Source of the DNA: Manis javanica
Taxonomy: Eukaryota; Chordata; Mammalia; Pholidota; Manidae
Direction of reading: 5' to 3'
DNA length: 64,000 bases
Assembly (NCBI RefSeq): GCF_040802235.1
Contig: NC_133166.1
Coordinates: forward strand, 112,916,991-112,980,990
Position 1 is the first letter of the stretch. The number at the start of each line of letters is the position of its first letter. This document shows, one piece after another, positions 24,236 through 35,017 of this stretch. The notes below the pieces were generated by a model. The model ran no database searches. It saw nothing but the letters and a program-made list of their open reading frames with translations, and was not told where the DNA came from. The position numbers and the translations under genes were made by a program.

Positions 24236-24959
24236 GAACAAAGGAAAAACTGAAGGAACAAAACAGCAGCAGAATCACAGAACCCAAGAATGGACTAACA
24301 GGTATCAAAGGGAAAGGGACTGGGAAGGATGGGTGGGTATGGAGGGATAAGGGGGGGGAGAAGAAAGAGGGTATTATGATAAGCATGCATAATGTGGGGG
24401 GTGAGAGTAAGGGGAGGGCTGTGCAACACAGAGAAGACAAGTAGTGATTCTACAACATTCTGCTATGCTGATGGACAGTGACTGTAATGGGGTTTGTGGG
24501 GGGGATTTGGTGTAGGGGAGAGCCTAGTAAACATAATATTCTTCATGTAATTGTAGGTTAATGGTAACAAAAAAAAAAGAGAAAGAAAGGGGGATTACTC
24601 CCTGATAGAATAAAACTAATTGCAAATCAACGATTAATGCATGCTTTACATATCCTTAATTTTGATCTTTTAAAGGGTGTCAGATGATCAACTATGGAAG
24701 TACATTTTTCTGATATTCCTTTCTCTTAAAAAAAAAAAGCAGTTCCTGTGTGGTGATCTCCAATAGGATCTTCACAATGGTATAAAGGTCATATCAAAGT
24801 GTGGGCAAAGGGTTTGTTTTTATACAGAGGATCAAATCCTAATTTGGCTACCCAGAAAATGAATTAAGATACAATATAAAGAAGAACTTCCAACATCAAC
24901 ATCCTCTGGAAGAGTCATTCCAGAAGATGATCATCAATAAACTTCAACAAAGATCCTGG

Positions 24960-25428
24960 CGCTGTTGCAGTAGTAGCTGCATTCATCCCACCAGTTCCTG
25001 GACTTGCCATTGGAATGAAGAAGGAGATATCTAAGCTGGCCTGTGCATACAGTAAAATAACTAATTTGACTAGATCTATACTGTCGGAACTCAACCAAGA
25101 ATGAGGAGAAGTGCAAGTTGCAGTGCTCCAAAATCTTGAGACTACAGACTATTTACTGTTAAAAGAACATACGGGATGTGAACGGTTCCCAGGAATGTGT
25201 TTTTTTAAATTGTCTGATTTTTCTCAAACTATTCAAATGCAGTTAGACAATATCCGTCATGTCACAGATAAGTTTTCACAAATGCTTAGGGTACCTAACT
25301 GGTTTTCTTGGTTTCACTGGAGATGGCTGGTAATTGTAGGTCTGCTTTTATTATGTAGCTGCATTCCTATTATGTTAATGTGTGTACACGATTTAATTAG
25401 TAGTTTGTTAAAACCTATACATGCTTAA
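24960..25428 (+). pseudogene. Retroviral env transmembrane-subunit remnant
   Basis: This is the C-terminal part of a retroviral envelope TM subunit, the membrane-anchored fusion half. The open part runs from 25105 to the stop at 25426-25428 and has no ATG near its start; an in-frame TGA at 25102 separates it from upstream readable sequence with a fusion-peptide-like hydrophobic stretch. Visible features are a C-X6-C motif (CERFPGMC) where related viruses have C-X6-CC (the second adjacent Cys is Phe here), a Trp-rich membrane-proximal segment, a hydrophobic anchor of about 20 residues and a short tail. No surface subunit is present. It is a broken fossil. Confidence 0.8.
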
Positions 25429-25732
25429 GTTACTGTACAAGAAGATACGTCAAAGAAATAATCAATCTTCCCATGTTTTCTACCATCTGCTACTTCCATA
25501 GCTTTTCTTCTTCCTTCCTAATTACAACCCTTTAGTAGAATTCGTGCCTCATATCGAAAATTACTGAGTATCATAATTCTTCCAAGTGGTAAAGATACCT
25601 CAAGACAAATGCTGGGCAAAGAAGCCACAGGGCATAAATCTGCAAAGAAGTAAAAAGCTAACCTTTCCAAAGAATATTGCTTCTCTCTCACTTACCAACT
25701 TTACATCTCCCTGTATGGCCCCGGAAGATGAC

Positions 25733-25810
25733 TGGTTAGCCAGAGACGGGTAAGATTCCTCAAGGAAGGAACAACCTAAGACAGGCACAGTCGCAGGGGG
25801 ACCATCAGGT
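25733..25810 (+). promoter_or_regulatory. Constitutive-transport-element-like RNA hairpin
   Basis: Between env and the polypurine tract lie GACGGGTAAGA (25745-25755) and AACCTAAGACAGG (25773-25785). They are separated by a short stem-loop (TTCC-TCAA-GGAA). These two motifs match, as I recall them, the paired internal-loop strands of the Mason-Pfizer monkey virus CTE, which binds NXF1/TAP to export unspliced RNA. The position between env and the 3' LTR is also the same. Only one of the two motif pairs of the full CTE is obvious. Function here is inferred. Confidence 0.65.
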
Positions 25811-26049
25811 GAGAAATTGGGGATCAACAGTGGTGAGGCTTACAACCTCACCCCCCCTGTTTTGAGAGAAATCTTCTGCATCCGTGGATGTTTTAATGCC
25901 CTCGTCTAGCTTGGATTAACACATAGTCTACAGGCACACACCTGATCATCTACAATTGCTCTCCTACAACACTAAACTATGTTTTCTACCTTTATCTTGC
26001 ATCTACCTACCACTTCAGCATTTTATTAAAAATAAAAATAATAATAATA

Positions 26050-26062
26050 ATAAAGGGAGAAA
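26050..26062 (+). other. Polypurine tract
   Basis: The purine run AAAGGGAGAAA stands directly before the LTR start TGTGGGATCC at 26063. It follows an ATA-rich tract (26030-26050). In retroviruses this primes plus-strand DNA synthesis; here it is a relic that fixes the LTR boundary. Confidence 0.8.
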
Positions 26063-26394
26063 TGTGGGATCCACATATAAATCTAGTATAAAAATCAAAT
26101 GAATATTCATATTTGACCAGATTGTTTATAGTTCATAATGCATGATCAAAACCGAAAGTTTCTGTGATGACTGCCCTTGTACTGTTCACCATGTAAGAAC
26201 TTATTCACTATGTAAGAATTTGTACACCATGTAAGAACTTGTTCCTTATGCTTCAGAAGATTGGAGACTGACAAGAATTAGGCTTGAGATGGATTAATGA
26301 TTGTGCATTGAGCATTGACTCCCCTATACAGAATTTTATTGTTGTTAACAACCATTTGATCAATAAATATAAGAGATGCCCTCTCAAAAAAAAA
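26063..26394 (+). repeat. Retroviral LTR, U3-R only, with A-tail
   Basis: It starts TG directly after the polypurine tract and ends at the RNA cleavage site after AATAAA (26362-26367), followed by nine A. U5 is missing. Around 26190-26245 there are three near-copies of a 19-20-base unit containing ATGTAAGAACTTGTT-like text, a possible U3 enhancer repeat. Confidence 0.85.
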
Positions 26395-26691
26395 TCAAAC
26401 AAATAATCATATCTGACTTGATTGTTTATAGTTCATGATGCGTGATCAAAACCGAAAGTTTCTGTGATATGACTGCCCTTGCACTGTTCACCATGTAAGA
26501 ACTTATTTACTATGTAAGAACTTGTTCACCATGTAAGAACTTGTTCGTTATGCTTCAGAAGATTGGAGACTGTTGATAATTAGGCTTGGGGTTGATTAAT
26601 GATTGTGCATTGAGTCCCCTATACAGAATTTTATTGTTGTTAACAACCATTTGATCAATAAATATGAGAGATGCCCTCTCAAAAAAAAAAA
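26395..26691 (+). mobile_element. Second, 5'-truncated copy of the LTR tail retroposon
   Basis: It begins part-way into U3 (equivalent to about 26093 of the first copy) and runs through the same ATGTAAGAACTT repeats and AATAAA (26657-26662) to an 11-base A-run (26681-26691). It sits directly on the A-tail of the first copy. The 12-bp duplicate of the L1 copy C target site follows at 26693-26704. Confidence 0.85.
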
Positions 26692-26704
26692 GATCTCAGA
26701 CCAC

Positions 26705-28279
26705 AAGAAACTTACTTAAGAATAAGTAGAGCCATGCCTTCAAAACTGAGAAGTTATTTACAAATCTACAGCTCCAAGTGAACCTAATTCTCAAGTATGA
26801 CAGTAAAAAATTATTTTTTTCAAAAGTGCAACATCTCAAGTTTGTCTATCTCCTACGCACTCTTTCAGGTGTACAAAACACATGTACCACCAAACTGAGT
26901 GCAAATGAGCACAAGCCCAGAGGCTAGTCATGTGGATTTCAAAGAACACAAGTCCAGCCAGAGATGAGGGTCTCAGGTATGGTGAAGAGAAGTCCCCAGA
27001 TGGCAGCACAACCAACTGGCCTGTCCAGGTGACAGCAGAACTGGCCCCCACAAGGACATTCCCAAAAGGGAAAGGAGGGACTGAGAGGCTACCTACTGTG
27101 TCCAACCACACTAAGGAAGATCTCACAGTCACCTACAAAAGCTTGGGGCCAAAGAGCAACCGAAGGGCATGCATTAAAAAGTAAGTAAAGCCAAAGGCAA
27201 TAGTTAACTCCAAAGAAATTAAAAACTGAACCATTATCCTCAACTGAGAAGGATATTTTCAAACATTAAATGCTATACATTAGTTCAATAAAATATTGTG
27301 ACATATTAGAGAATGGGAGAAGAAAAGCTTAGGTAAATTAAATCCTCATCTTCCACCATAAGAATTGGTGGAAAAAACACTCATAAAAAAAAAGAATTAA
27401 ACACTGAAGAGAAAAGAAAAAGAATAAACACAGAACAAAACAGCACGCATGAAGGATAAGAACACACGTAACTTAGAATTAGTAAGTAATCACATTTTTT
27501 AAAGTATGTGGTAAGAAATGTCTATAAAATGAAAGTAACTGACTGACGTTCAGTGAGCCTCCACCGCAGGAGTCCCACCAGCCGCAACCTCTCAGCTCTC
27601 AAGCAGGTAACACCGACTGGTGCCCCCAAGACCTCCAATACACTCTCTCCCCGTTCCCACCTTAACTTCCCCTTAGGCAGCTTCAATCTCATCACATAAA
27701 CCAGGTCCTGACCCTCCTCCTCCACCTGTGCACTTGCCTGGCCAAACCCTTCCCTGCCGAATCCATTCCTCCGCCAGCCAGCACGAGCCTGGAGAGCCGA
27801 GCATGCTTGGAGTGACCACACACCAGCCACGGGCCTAGCCTCACACAGGAAGCCCAGGGAGGAACTGCCAGCTCTTCTTAAGAGCCACCTCACAGCTTCT
27901 TCCCCTCCATTCCTCCTCCTCCTGCCCCTGGCAGCCGGGGAGCCTGGTCCCCCTCTAAGAGAGGCTCAGGCAGTGGCCAGCACCACCCCCTGCACACTGC
28001 TGCTCTCCAGCCTCCTTGTTCTCATCCTCATCGCACCAGCCTACAAACAGCTCTACCACCCCTGCCTCCCAGGGCCCCTCACCTCGCTCACCGGGCCCGT
28101 ACCCTCCTAACTGCTCTGTGCTTCCCCTCCCTCCCCTTCACTGGCTCCACTTGTCACAAAGGATGAAAGCCTAGGATCCCTGCCACCTCCCTCACCCCCC
28201 GCCACCGGGCTCTGATGTCCCAGGCTCTCTCCCCAACTCCTGCTCCCACCACACTTGCTCCCAGCCTGTCTGCCAGCAC
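26705..28279. other. AP2A2 intron 1, no gene recognised
   Basis: Mixed sequence; 27540-28280 is C-rich and pyrimidine-biased on the plus strand. ORFs here have no recognised domain and no sign of exon structure. Confidence 0.5.
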
Positions 28280-28490
28280 TTAGAGGCATGCCTGACCCTC
28301 AGCTCCACTATCTAAACTGCAATCCCCTTTCCCTGCTTTATTTTCCCCTTAATGTAGCATGTAATATACTATATGTTATAATTTTTATTTTATGTCTACC
28401 TCTCTAAAATGTAAGCTTAATGAGAATATTCCTGTTTTGCTCATTGTGTAAAATAGGCACCACATAAATGTGTTGAATAAGTGAAATAAC
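28280..28490 (+). mobile_element. LINE-2 3' end remnant
   Basis: L2-tail order is visible: an AAATGTAAGCTTAATGAGA block, then TTTTGCTCATTGTG, then the final GTGTTGAATAAGTGAA. Confidence 0.65.
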
Positions 28491-28514
28491 CTTAAAAAAG
28501 AAAACCTTTCCTGA

Positions 28515-29010
28515 TGTCACTGTGATATGCAGAATTTCCCCCAAAGATGCCCACATCCTTATACTAGGATCCTGTGAGTTACCTTAACTGTGGCAAAAGA
28601 ACTCTGCAGATGTTAATTAAGGAAGGGAATGAGACTAGATCATGCAGGTGGGCCCAGTCTAATCACATGAGCCCTTAGAAGTAGAGAACTCTGCCTGGAG
28701 GTAGGAGATGGGGCTGACAAAGAAGTCAGAGAGACCCAAATCCAGACAGGGCTGATTGATTGCTCCACTGGAGGGCTTCCGGGAAGGCACAAGGAATGCA
28801 GGCCAGCTCTACGGTCTGAGACCCGCCCCAGCAAGAGCAGCAAGGACAGGGGACCTCAGCCCCATACTGCAGGTCTGCGTGCAAGCTGCTTCATCCCCAG
28901 AATCTCCACAAGGAACCACGGCTCTGCTGAGCCCCCAATTTTGGCCTTGTGAGACTCCAGGCAGAGAACCCTGCCAGACTGTGCCCGTTTGTGGATAAAA
29001 TGAAAGTTCC
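28515..29010 (+). mobile_element. Old LTR-like interspersed repeat (MaLR-type suspected)
   Basis: Phrases such as GGTGGGCCCAGTCTAATCAC and a TTGTGAGACTCCAGGCAG-like block recur in reverse orientation in the repeats at 44560-44895 and 45665-46080, and match a common mammalian LTR-derived family whose exact name I cannot fix. No coding capacity. Confidence 0.45.
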
Positions 29011-29879
29011 TGTGGCCAGGATTCTCACCTGGCCCTGGTTGGCTAGCTCACTACACACGTGAGGGCAGTATGTTGCTATTGACTCTCTATAAAGAGCTCC
29101 ACCCAGTGGTCTATGCCACACGGTGACATGACTGCAAAACTGCAAGAGAGCAGAGATTGGGACGGCCATGTGGGCAGAGAGGCCCAGGGGCAGAGACAGG
29201 CTTGCTGCATGCAGACTCGCTCTGAGTGAACAGGATTTTAGTGACTGACCTGCCACTGTGGAAATAAAGTTGGATATCACTGTTTCACCCCAAGAACATT
29301 CTACTGCCATTCCTTTGGTCACACTGAACTCATAGTGAACTTGCCCAGGGCTGAAACCCATTGGCAAGACACCACATAAACAGGTACAGGATTTACCCTC
29401 CCAAATTAGGCCACTGAAAACCTGGAAGACATATATGAAACAACAGTTTTCAGACGGTAGACAACAGACAATGGAAGGCAGAGGTCACTGAGACAGAAAA
29501 CAAACAAGATGACGGCCTCATGACGGCCCCAACTTACTACCTGGGGCTGGGGAGCAGGGGTGCCAACAGAGCCCTGAGGTCTCCCTGAAGAGACAGGCAC
29601 AGGAGGCTAGCATGTGCAAGGCAGAGCCTGCTTCAAGGAGAGCAGAGGACTGCCCAGGCGCGTCTCTGATTACTGATCTGCCCACGCACAACAGAACGCC
29701 CCTGAGACTGTGTGAAGAGCCACTGGAAGGGAGCCAGAGGGGACCACAGGAGCTGGCATGGAGCCAGCCAGCCAGAAGAGAGGCTTCATTAAACACAGGC
29801 ATCACGCAGAGTCCTGAGAAGTGCTGGCCCTCAGGGGTGAAGTAAAATTAGCCCAGACTAAGGGCTGCTCTGATCCCCC

Positions 29880-30780
29880 AGTAAAAATCAAACTGCTTCC
29901 AAGTAGCTCAGCTTCATCACAGAACAAAGCTGAAGAGTATTTAAAGAAACAAAAATTTTCAGGACTGACAAGGTGAAATTCACAATGTCTGGCATTCAGT
30001 AAAAAATTACCAGACATGCAAAGAAACAGGAAAATACAACCCATGACAAGGAGAGGGGAAAAAACAGTTAATAGAAACATACAGAAATGACACAGCTGAT
30101 AGAATCAGAAGATATGGACATTAAAACAGGTCTATGTAACTGTATTCCATATGCTCATGAAGGGAGAGGATATCAAAAGTGTACTAAGAGACACAACATA
30201 AGGAAGACCCAAACTGAGGTTCAAGAGGTAAGAAATACAAAGTCTGAGATGAAAAATATGGTAGATGAGATTAATAGTTGATCAGACACAGCTGGAGATC
30301 AGCAAACCTGAAGATATCACAGCAACTATCCAAAATGAAACAGATCGAAAAATATGAGCAGAGCATCAGTGAGCTGTGGGGGCAAGCTCAAGTTGTAACC
30401 TCAATGTAAACTGGAGCCCCCCAAAGGCAGACAGGGGACAGAAAAAATATTTGAAGAAATGGACAAATTTTTCAAATTTGATGACAACTACAAACCCACT
30501 GAAGTCAGCATCTAGAGCCCCAAGAACAAGAAACATGAAGAAAACTACAAGACACATCAGAAGACTGTCTAAAACCAATGAAAAGGGCAGATAAAAGCAG
30601 CCAAAGAGAGTCACATTGCACACAGATACACAAGGAGCTTCTCTCTGGGAACACCGCGAGCCTAAGACCAGAGCGGCATCTTTAACTGCCAGGAACGAAA
30701 TACATGGAGAAGGTGACCACTCCTCACCATCTCCATCCGGTCCATGAATCATCTCCTGATGTTTGAAACAATAAATAACC
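29880..30780 (+). mobile_element. Ancient L1/HAL1 ORF1-region remnant
   Basis: The segments CAGACATGCAAAGAAACAGG, GACATTAAAACAGG, GAAAAATATTTGAAGAAATG-like text and CAAGAAACATGAAGAAAACT appear in the order of the ORF1 region of old L1M/HAL1 elements. It is heavily mutated with no useful ORF. Confidence 0.7.
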
Positions 30781-30784
30781 ACCC

Positions 30785-31350
30785 AAATTGTTTCCCTGCT
30801 GAACCTTTGTCCCTGCTGTTCATTCTCAATATAGAAGCCAAAGTGGTCTTATTAAAAGCAAAAATAATTTGGGTCAGATCACACCTGTGCGGAAAACCTC
30901 CAAGAATTCCAATGGGACCTTCTGTGACCTGCCATCCACTCCTCCACCCCACACTCTCTCTTACTCAGCCACTGAGATCTCACACAGGCTGACTGCACCC
31001 CACCTGCAGAACTCTCTCGTTTCTCCCATAGTTCATGGCCATACCTCCTGCAAGCTTCCTTAATAAATGTCCTCTCCAGGTAGGTACCTTACCTGACCAC
31101 CTTCTCTGAAGGTGAGAACCTCTTCCCCATTCTCTATTCCTCTTACCTACTTTATTTTTCTCAACAGATGGACAGTCAGACAGATAGTTGTAGATAGATA
31201 TGTTTTTCTCATTTATTTTGTCTCTTCTTACAAGAATGTAAGTTCTGAAAGCACAGGGATTTTGTCCATTTGGTAAACAGTGAATCCCTACACCTCGAAT
31301 AATGTCTGGCACACAGCAGCCCTTAGTAGATTTCGCAAATGAATCCATGA
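30785..31350 (+). mobile_element. LINE-2 3' region remnant
   Basis: It contains L2-like blocks: AAAATAATTTGGGTCAGATCACACC near 30865 in broken form, ACCTGACCACCTTCTCTGAAGG near 31090, and a tail with GTCTGGCACACAGCAGCCC near 31303. An AATAAATGTCC segment lies near 31061. Confidence 0.65.
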
Positions 31351-34300
31351 ATTGTACAATTGAGTCAGAAAACAAAATAAAGAAGTACACTTGGAAATAC
31401 ACACATTCAAAACACCCTTTACTCTTGTGATACCAAAATTATGGCAAAACAATAACAAAATATAAAGAACTGTGTTTTTTTGGCTACTTATTATAAAACA
31501 GACTTAAGGTTACACCTGCAACAAATGCTGCATCAAAGAGTACACATCACCAGACACCAGCAGCCACAGAAGGGCATCTCCTACCCCTCTGTGACCAACA
31601 CAGACAGGGCGCTCGCACCCCCTTTCTCGGCATGGCAATCTCAGTGAGGCCAGACCTTGGGAAAGGAACGGCTTGGCACCAACAGACTCAGTCAATCACC
31701 CTCCCGCCCTCCTCTTCCCCCACATTCTCAGCACTTGGAAAGCTGGGTGTGCTAGTCTATGCAGAGACAACCTGCAGTTAAATAGTACAGCAAATCTGAA
31801 GCAGAATTAACTGAGCAGAAGCTACAAGCTGATTCAAAGAAGTAACTGACATCGTGAGAAATCTGTTTGGGAGAAGAAAGAGGTAGTGAACACTACCTGT
31901 GGACGGACGCATACCTCACCACAGGCCCCGGGTACAGTCCAGCATGAAGGCAATCACAGAAGACTAATCCTCTTAGGCACAAGGTTCAAAATAAGGTTCT
32001 GATCTGGCTATACTATTCATGACCCCCAAAAATGCCTCAGAACTGTATTTTCCACAGCAATAAGTGCAATCCAAAAGTACTGCAAAGGCTCATTTTCCTG
32101 CTATATTTTTTCTACTGGCTGCTTCAGAGACTATTTGACATCAATTTAGGGCCCTTTTCCAATGTTTTTAGAATGACTAGAAACACGAAATTGCTCTTTC
32201 AACCACAACACATGAAGTAAGACTGACAACAGAAAAAGTAAACATAAATCTCAGCACAGCACCACCTGCCCAGGAACCCAGAGGGCTTTAGGTACACTAA
32301 CTAATTGCCATTACACCCTGTGTTGCCATCAGAAGAGATTTTAAAGGAAAGAAAAACACCTTACATTGCAAAACAAAATCCAGGCAACCCAAACTGGATG
32401 CTGGTCTGCAAACTCTTGAGCAATCCTTTAGACAGGTACCAAATCCTGGGGGAGGGGAGGAGAAAGGTAGAAGGGAAACATCCTGAACACAAGGTGAGGG
32501 AGGATCACAAAAACACCACAACTCACGGCGTTTGAATCTGGGGCAAAAATGAAGACTCCACACTCTTACACAACCACAGTTCCCAAAGGTGAGAAAGAAA
32601 AGGAAACAGAATCAGGTTCCAACCCAAACCAGTTGGCTAGAAGATTTGTTCCTAAATGAACACATCCAGCAGAGTAAGCCACTCAATTCCCCACTTCCTG
32701 AGGCACCAGGGAGCCGAGGGGGCTACATGGGGCCCGAAGCAAAAGGAAGAAGCTCTCAGCCTTGTCGCAGAGACTTTCCTGTCCCTTTGAAGCACAGAGC
32801 AGATGCAGGTGCATCACTGTCCTTAGATCCGCAGCAGCCCTGCTCACACAGATGCAGACAGTAAGCCCAAGGGCCGGACCACTGGCCCCACCTCTGTACC
32901 TCCCACCTTTCCACCTGGTGGCTCCCCAACTCCTAAGGAGGCCACCTCTAATTACAGGTGATCGTGGGCCCCAACCTTACTCCTCTCTGGCAACAGTGTT
33001 GAAGGAAAAAGCATTAAAAGTTGGCAAGAAAAGATGTCTGAAGGCAGGTAGGGACCACAGTGTCACTACATGTTTCAAATGCGTATTATGAGCAATCACA
33101 GCACTTTGGGTAAGACTGGGAACTCGCCTCTCTGTTTCTGGCAACACGCATCTCACCAGCCCCACACTCCTCTTGACCCTCAGTCCCAGGGCACTGCTTT
33201 AAAATGCAGCACTTCTTCCTTGCATGATCTTGGTCAAACCCTTACAGTCCTCTCTCTACCCCAAGGCCAAGAGCTAATCTTATCACACAGCCTCAGCTCC
33301 CACCTCCACATGGGAGCGCCTACCTGAACCTGACTGTCCTAAAATTCTTCTCATAATAAAACAGTCTTTTCATGGCGTTTCAACCTTGTCAACTTTCATA
33401 CCAAAGTCAGGGAGATTTTGAAGAAGGCAAATGCCAGAATCAGTACATATAGTTTATAATTTAAATCTTAGACACCACTGTGACCCAGTGAAATGTGTTC
33501 ATTTCTGTTTTCTTATAGGTATCATTTCATTTATTTTATTAGGTTGGGGACAGAGTTATTTACCTTACTTCATAGTGCACGGGAAGCTAACAGGAGCCAT
33601 CAAATTTTTAACCCCAACTCTGTGCTGATAGAAGTAAGGGGGCAGGACAAGAGGAGACCTATGCATCCTACATTCATTTCATCACACAGGATTGGGGGTG
33701 GGGAGAACAGACCCCCATGCTTTATGACAAGGCCACAGGCAGACCTGAGGAATCTGAAGTTCAACTGGGCGCCATCTATTGTCAATGTCCATGCACCCCG
33801 TGTGCCTCTGCTGTTCACTCTGCCCTCCCTCCAGGACCTCCCCACCCACCTCCAAATAGAAGATCCCCATCCAGCCAACATCTCCTTATTCTGTAACCAG
33901 TAGTCCTGCACTAATGAGAACTCATCTCCCCACTTGCCAGCAAGCTCTTTAGAGGGGCAAGGACCATGTGTTTTACTTCTCTGAGCCCCACCCAGCATTC
34001 CACATAAGAGACCCAGATGCCGTCCCTTACCGAAAACCTGAGGCCAAATTTGTCCCAGAATGCAGAACTGCTCAGACTTTAGGAGGAAGCACAGTCCATG
34101 GCCAAAGGAAGCATACACACTCACGCATGCCCACATGGGAGGGAGACCACAGTGGGGCCTCTCAGCAGCATAGGACCAGTGTTTCTGCCAAATGAGTTTA
34201 CTGAAAACTTACCAAAAATAGCCTTTTAAGTTTTGGAGCCCCACATTTTGAAATTTGAGCTAAGGGACAACAGACAGCCTTTTGCCCAAGAACCTGCAAA

Positions 34301-34999
34301 ATCAACAGGTGAAATTCTGAGGAACTCAGCGCCCCTGGCACCCTGGAGTTCACACCAGAGAAACACCGTTTCCTTCATCACACTTGAATCTTCCCCTCTG
34401 GTTTGACTGTACTTGATTTTTTCAAAGCCAGGAAATGCTATTTAATCCCACAAACAGCCTTTCCAAAAACTGGGACTACAAAATCCTGGCACATAGTGTT
34501 GCCAAAGACAACAGAGTGAAAATCATTTTAAGAGGAAATAGAAGTTAAGCTAAGTACCTGGCACGAGAGTAAACTTATCACCAGGACATTTCAACTGGTC
34601 ATAAAAGAGTGATCCCCACTTCAGGGCAGCCAGAGGGGAAACACAGGGAAGAAGGCACAGATATTTCCTAGAAGCATCAACCAGCAACCCTGGCAGGAAA
34701 ATTCAACCTGAACTCAAGACTCTCTTCCTCCTCTGGCTCGGTGGTTTGTCCCTCCCCTCATCCTCTGTCACATACTTCCTAAATCAGTTTCTAAGGAATA
34801 TAAGTTATGCATGAGAACACAAAAGCAAATATGCAAGAAGAGCATTCTTTTTTTAAAAGTCAGCACCTTTAAAATGTATAGTCAAGACTAAAATGAACCT
34901 TAATTTCTTTAAAGGACTTTAAAAGTTAAAAAGCTGACTGACAAACTGATTCTGATGTTTACTACTATGCAAGAAAATCAACTACCAACTTTACGTTCG
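31351..34999. other. AP2A2 intron 1, no gene recognised
   Basis: A mostly unique-looking intronic sequence. A possible weak L2 trace lies around 33930-34020. The plus- and minus-strand ORFs (for example 33600-34136 minus) lack recognisable domains. No AP2A2 exon was found on the minus strand. Confidence 0.5.
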
Positions 35000-35017
35000 A
35001 TTTATACACTGAAGTTT

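Larger units (their letters stand above)
18473..24579 (+). mobile_element. Full-length LINE-1 (copy C)
   Basis: The element starts GGAGGCGGAACCAAGATGGC at 18473. It has a 5' UTR, ORF1 (19277-20124), ORF2 (20438-24235), a 3' UTR and an A-run at about 24569-24579. The 12-bp duplicate ATCTCAGACCAC stands at 18461-18472 just before it; its partner stands at 26693-26704, beyond two further retroposed segments. It is the same subfamily as copy A and is antisense to AP2A2. ORF lesions show it is inactive. Confidence 0.94.
24580..26394 (+). mobile_element. Retroposed 3' part of a type-D-like endogenous retrovirus (env-CTE-PPT-U3-R-polyA)
   Basis: A 1.8-kb plus-strand segment follows the A-run of L1 copy C directly. 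In order it holds about 380 bp I cannot assign, an env transmembrane remnant (about 24960-25428), about 600 bp of non-coding sequence with a transport-element-like hairpin near 25733-25805, a polypurine tract (AAAGGGAGAAA), U3-R of an LTR starting TGTGGGATCC at 26063, and poly(A) at 26386-26394. There is no 5' LTR, gag, pol or U5. The 3' end lies 18 bases after AATAAA (26362-26367). This is the structure of a polyadenylated retroviral transcript inserted by L1 enzymes. The coding part is damaged. Confidence 0.85.

Noticed and set aside
25105..25428. A domesticated envelope gene (syncytin-like)
   Set aside because: Only the C-terminal part remains, with no ATG, an upstream in-frame stop and a changed Cys motif. 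It belongs to a repeat family and shows no sign of constraint.
33600..34136. 178-codon minus-strand open frame in AP2A2 intron 1
   Set aside because: No recognisable domain, and overlapping frames on the other strand are equally open. No splice or promoter evidence.
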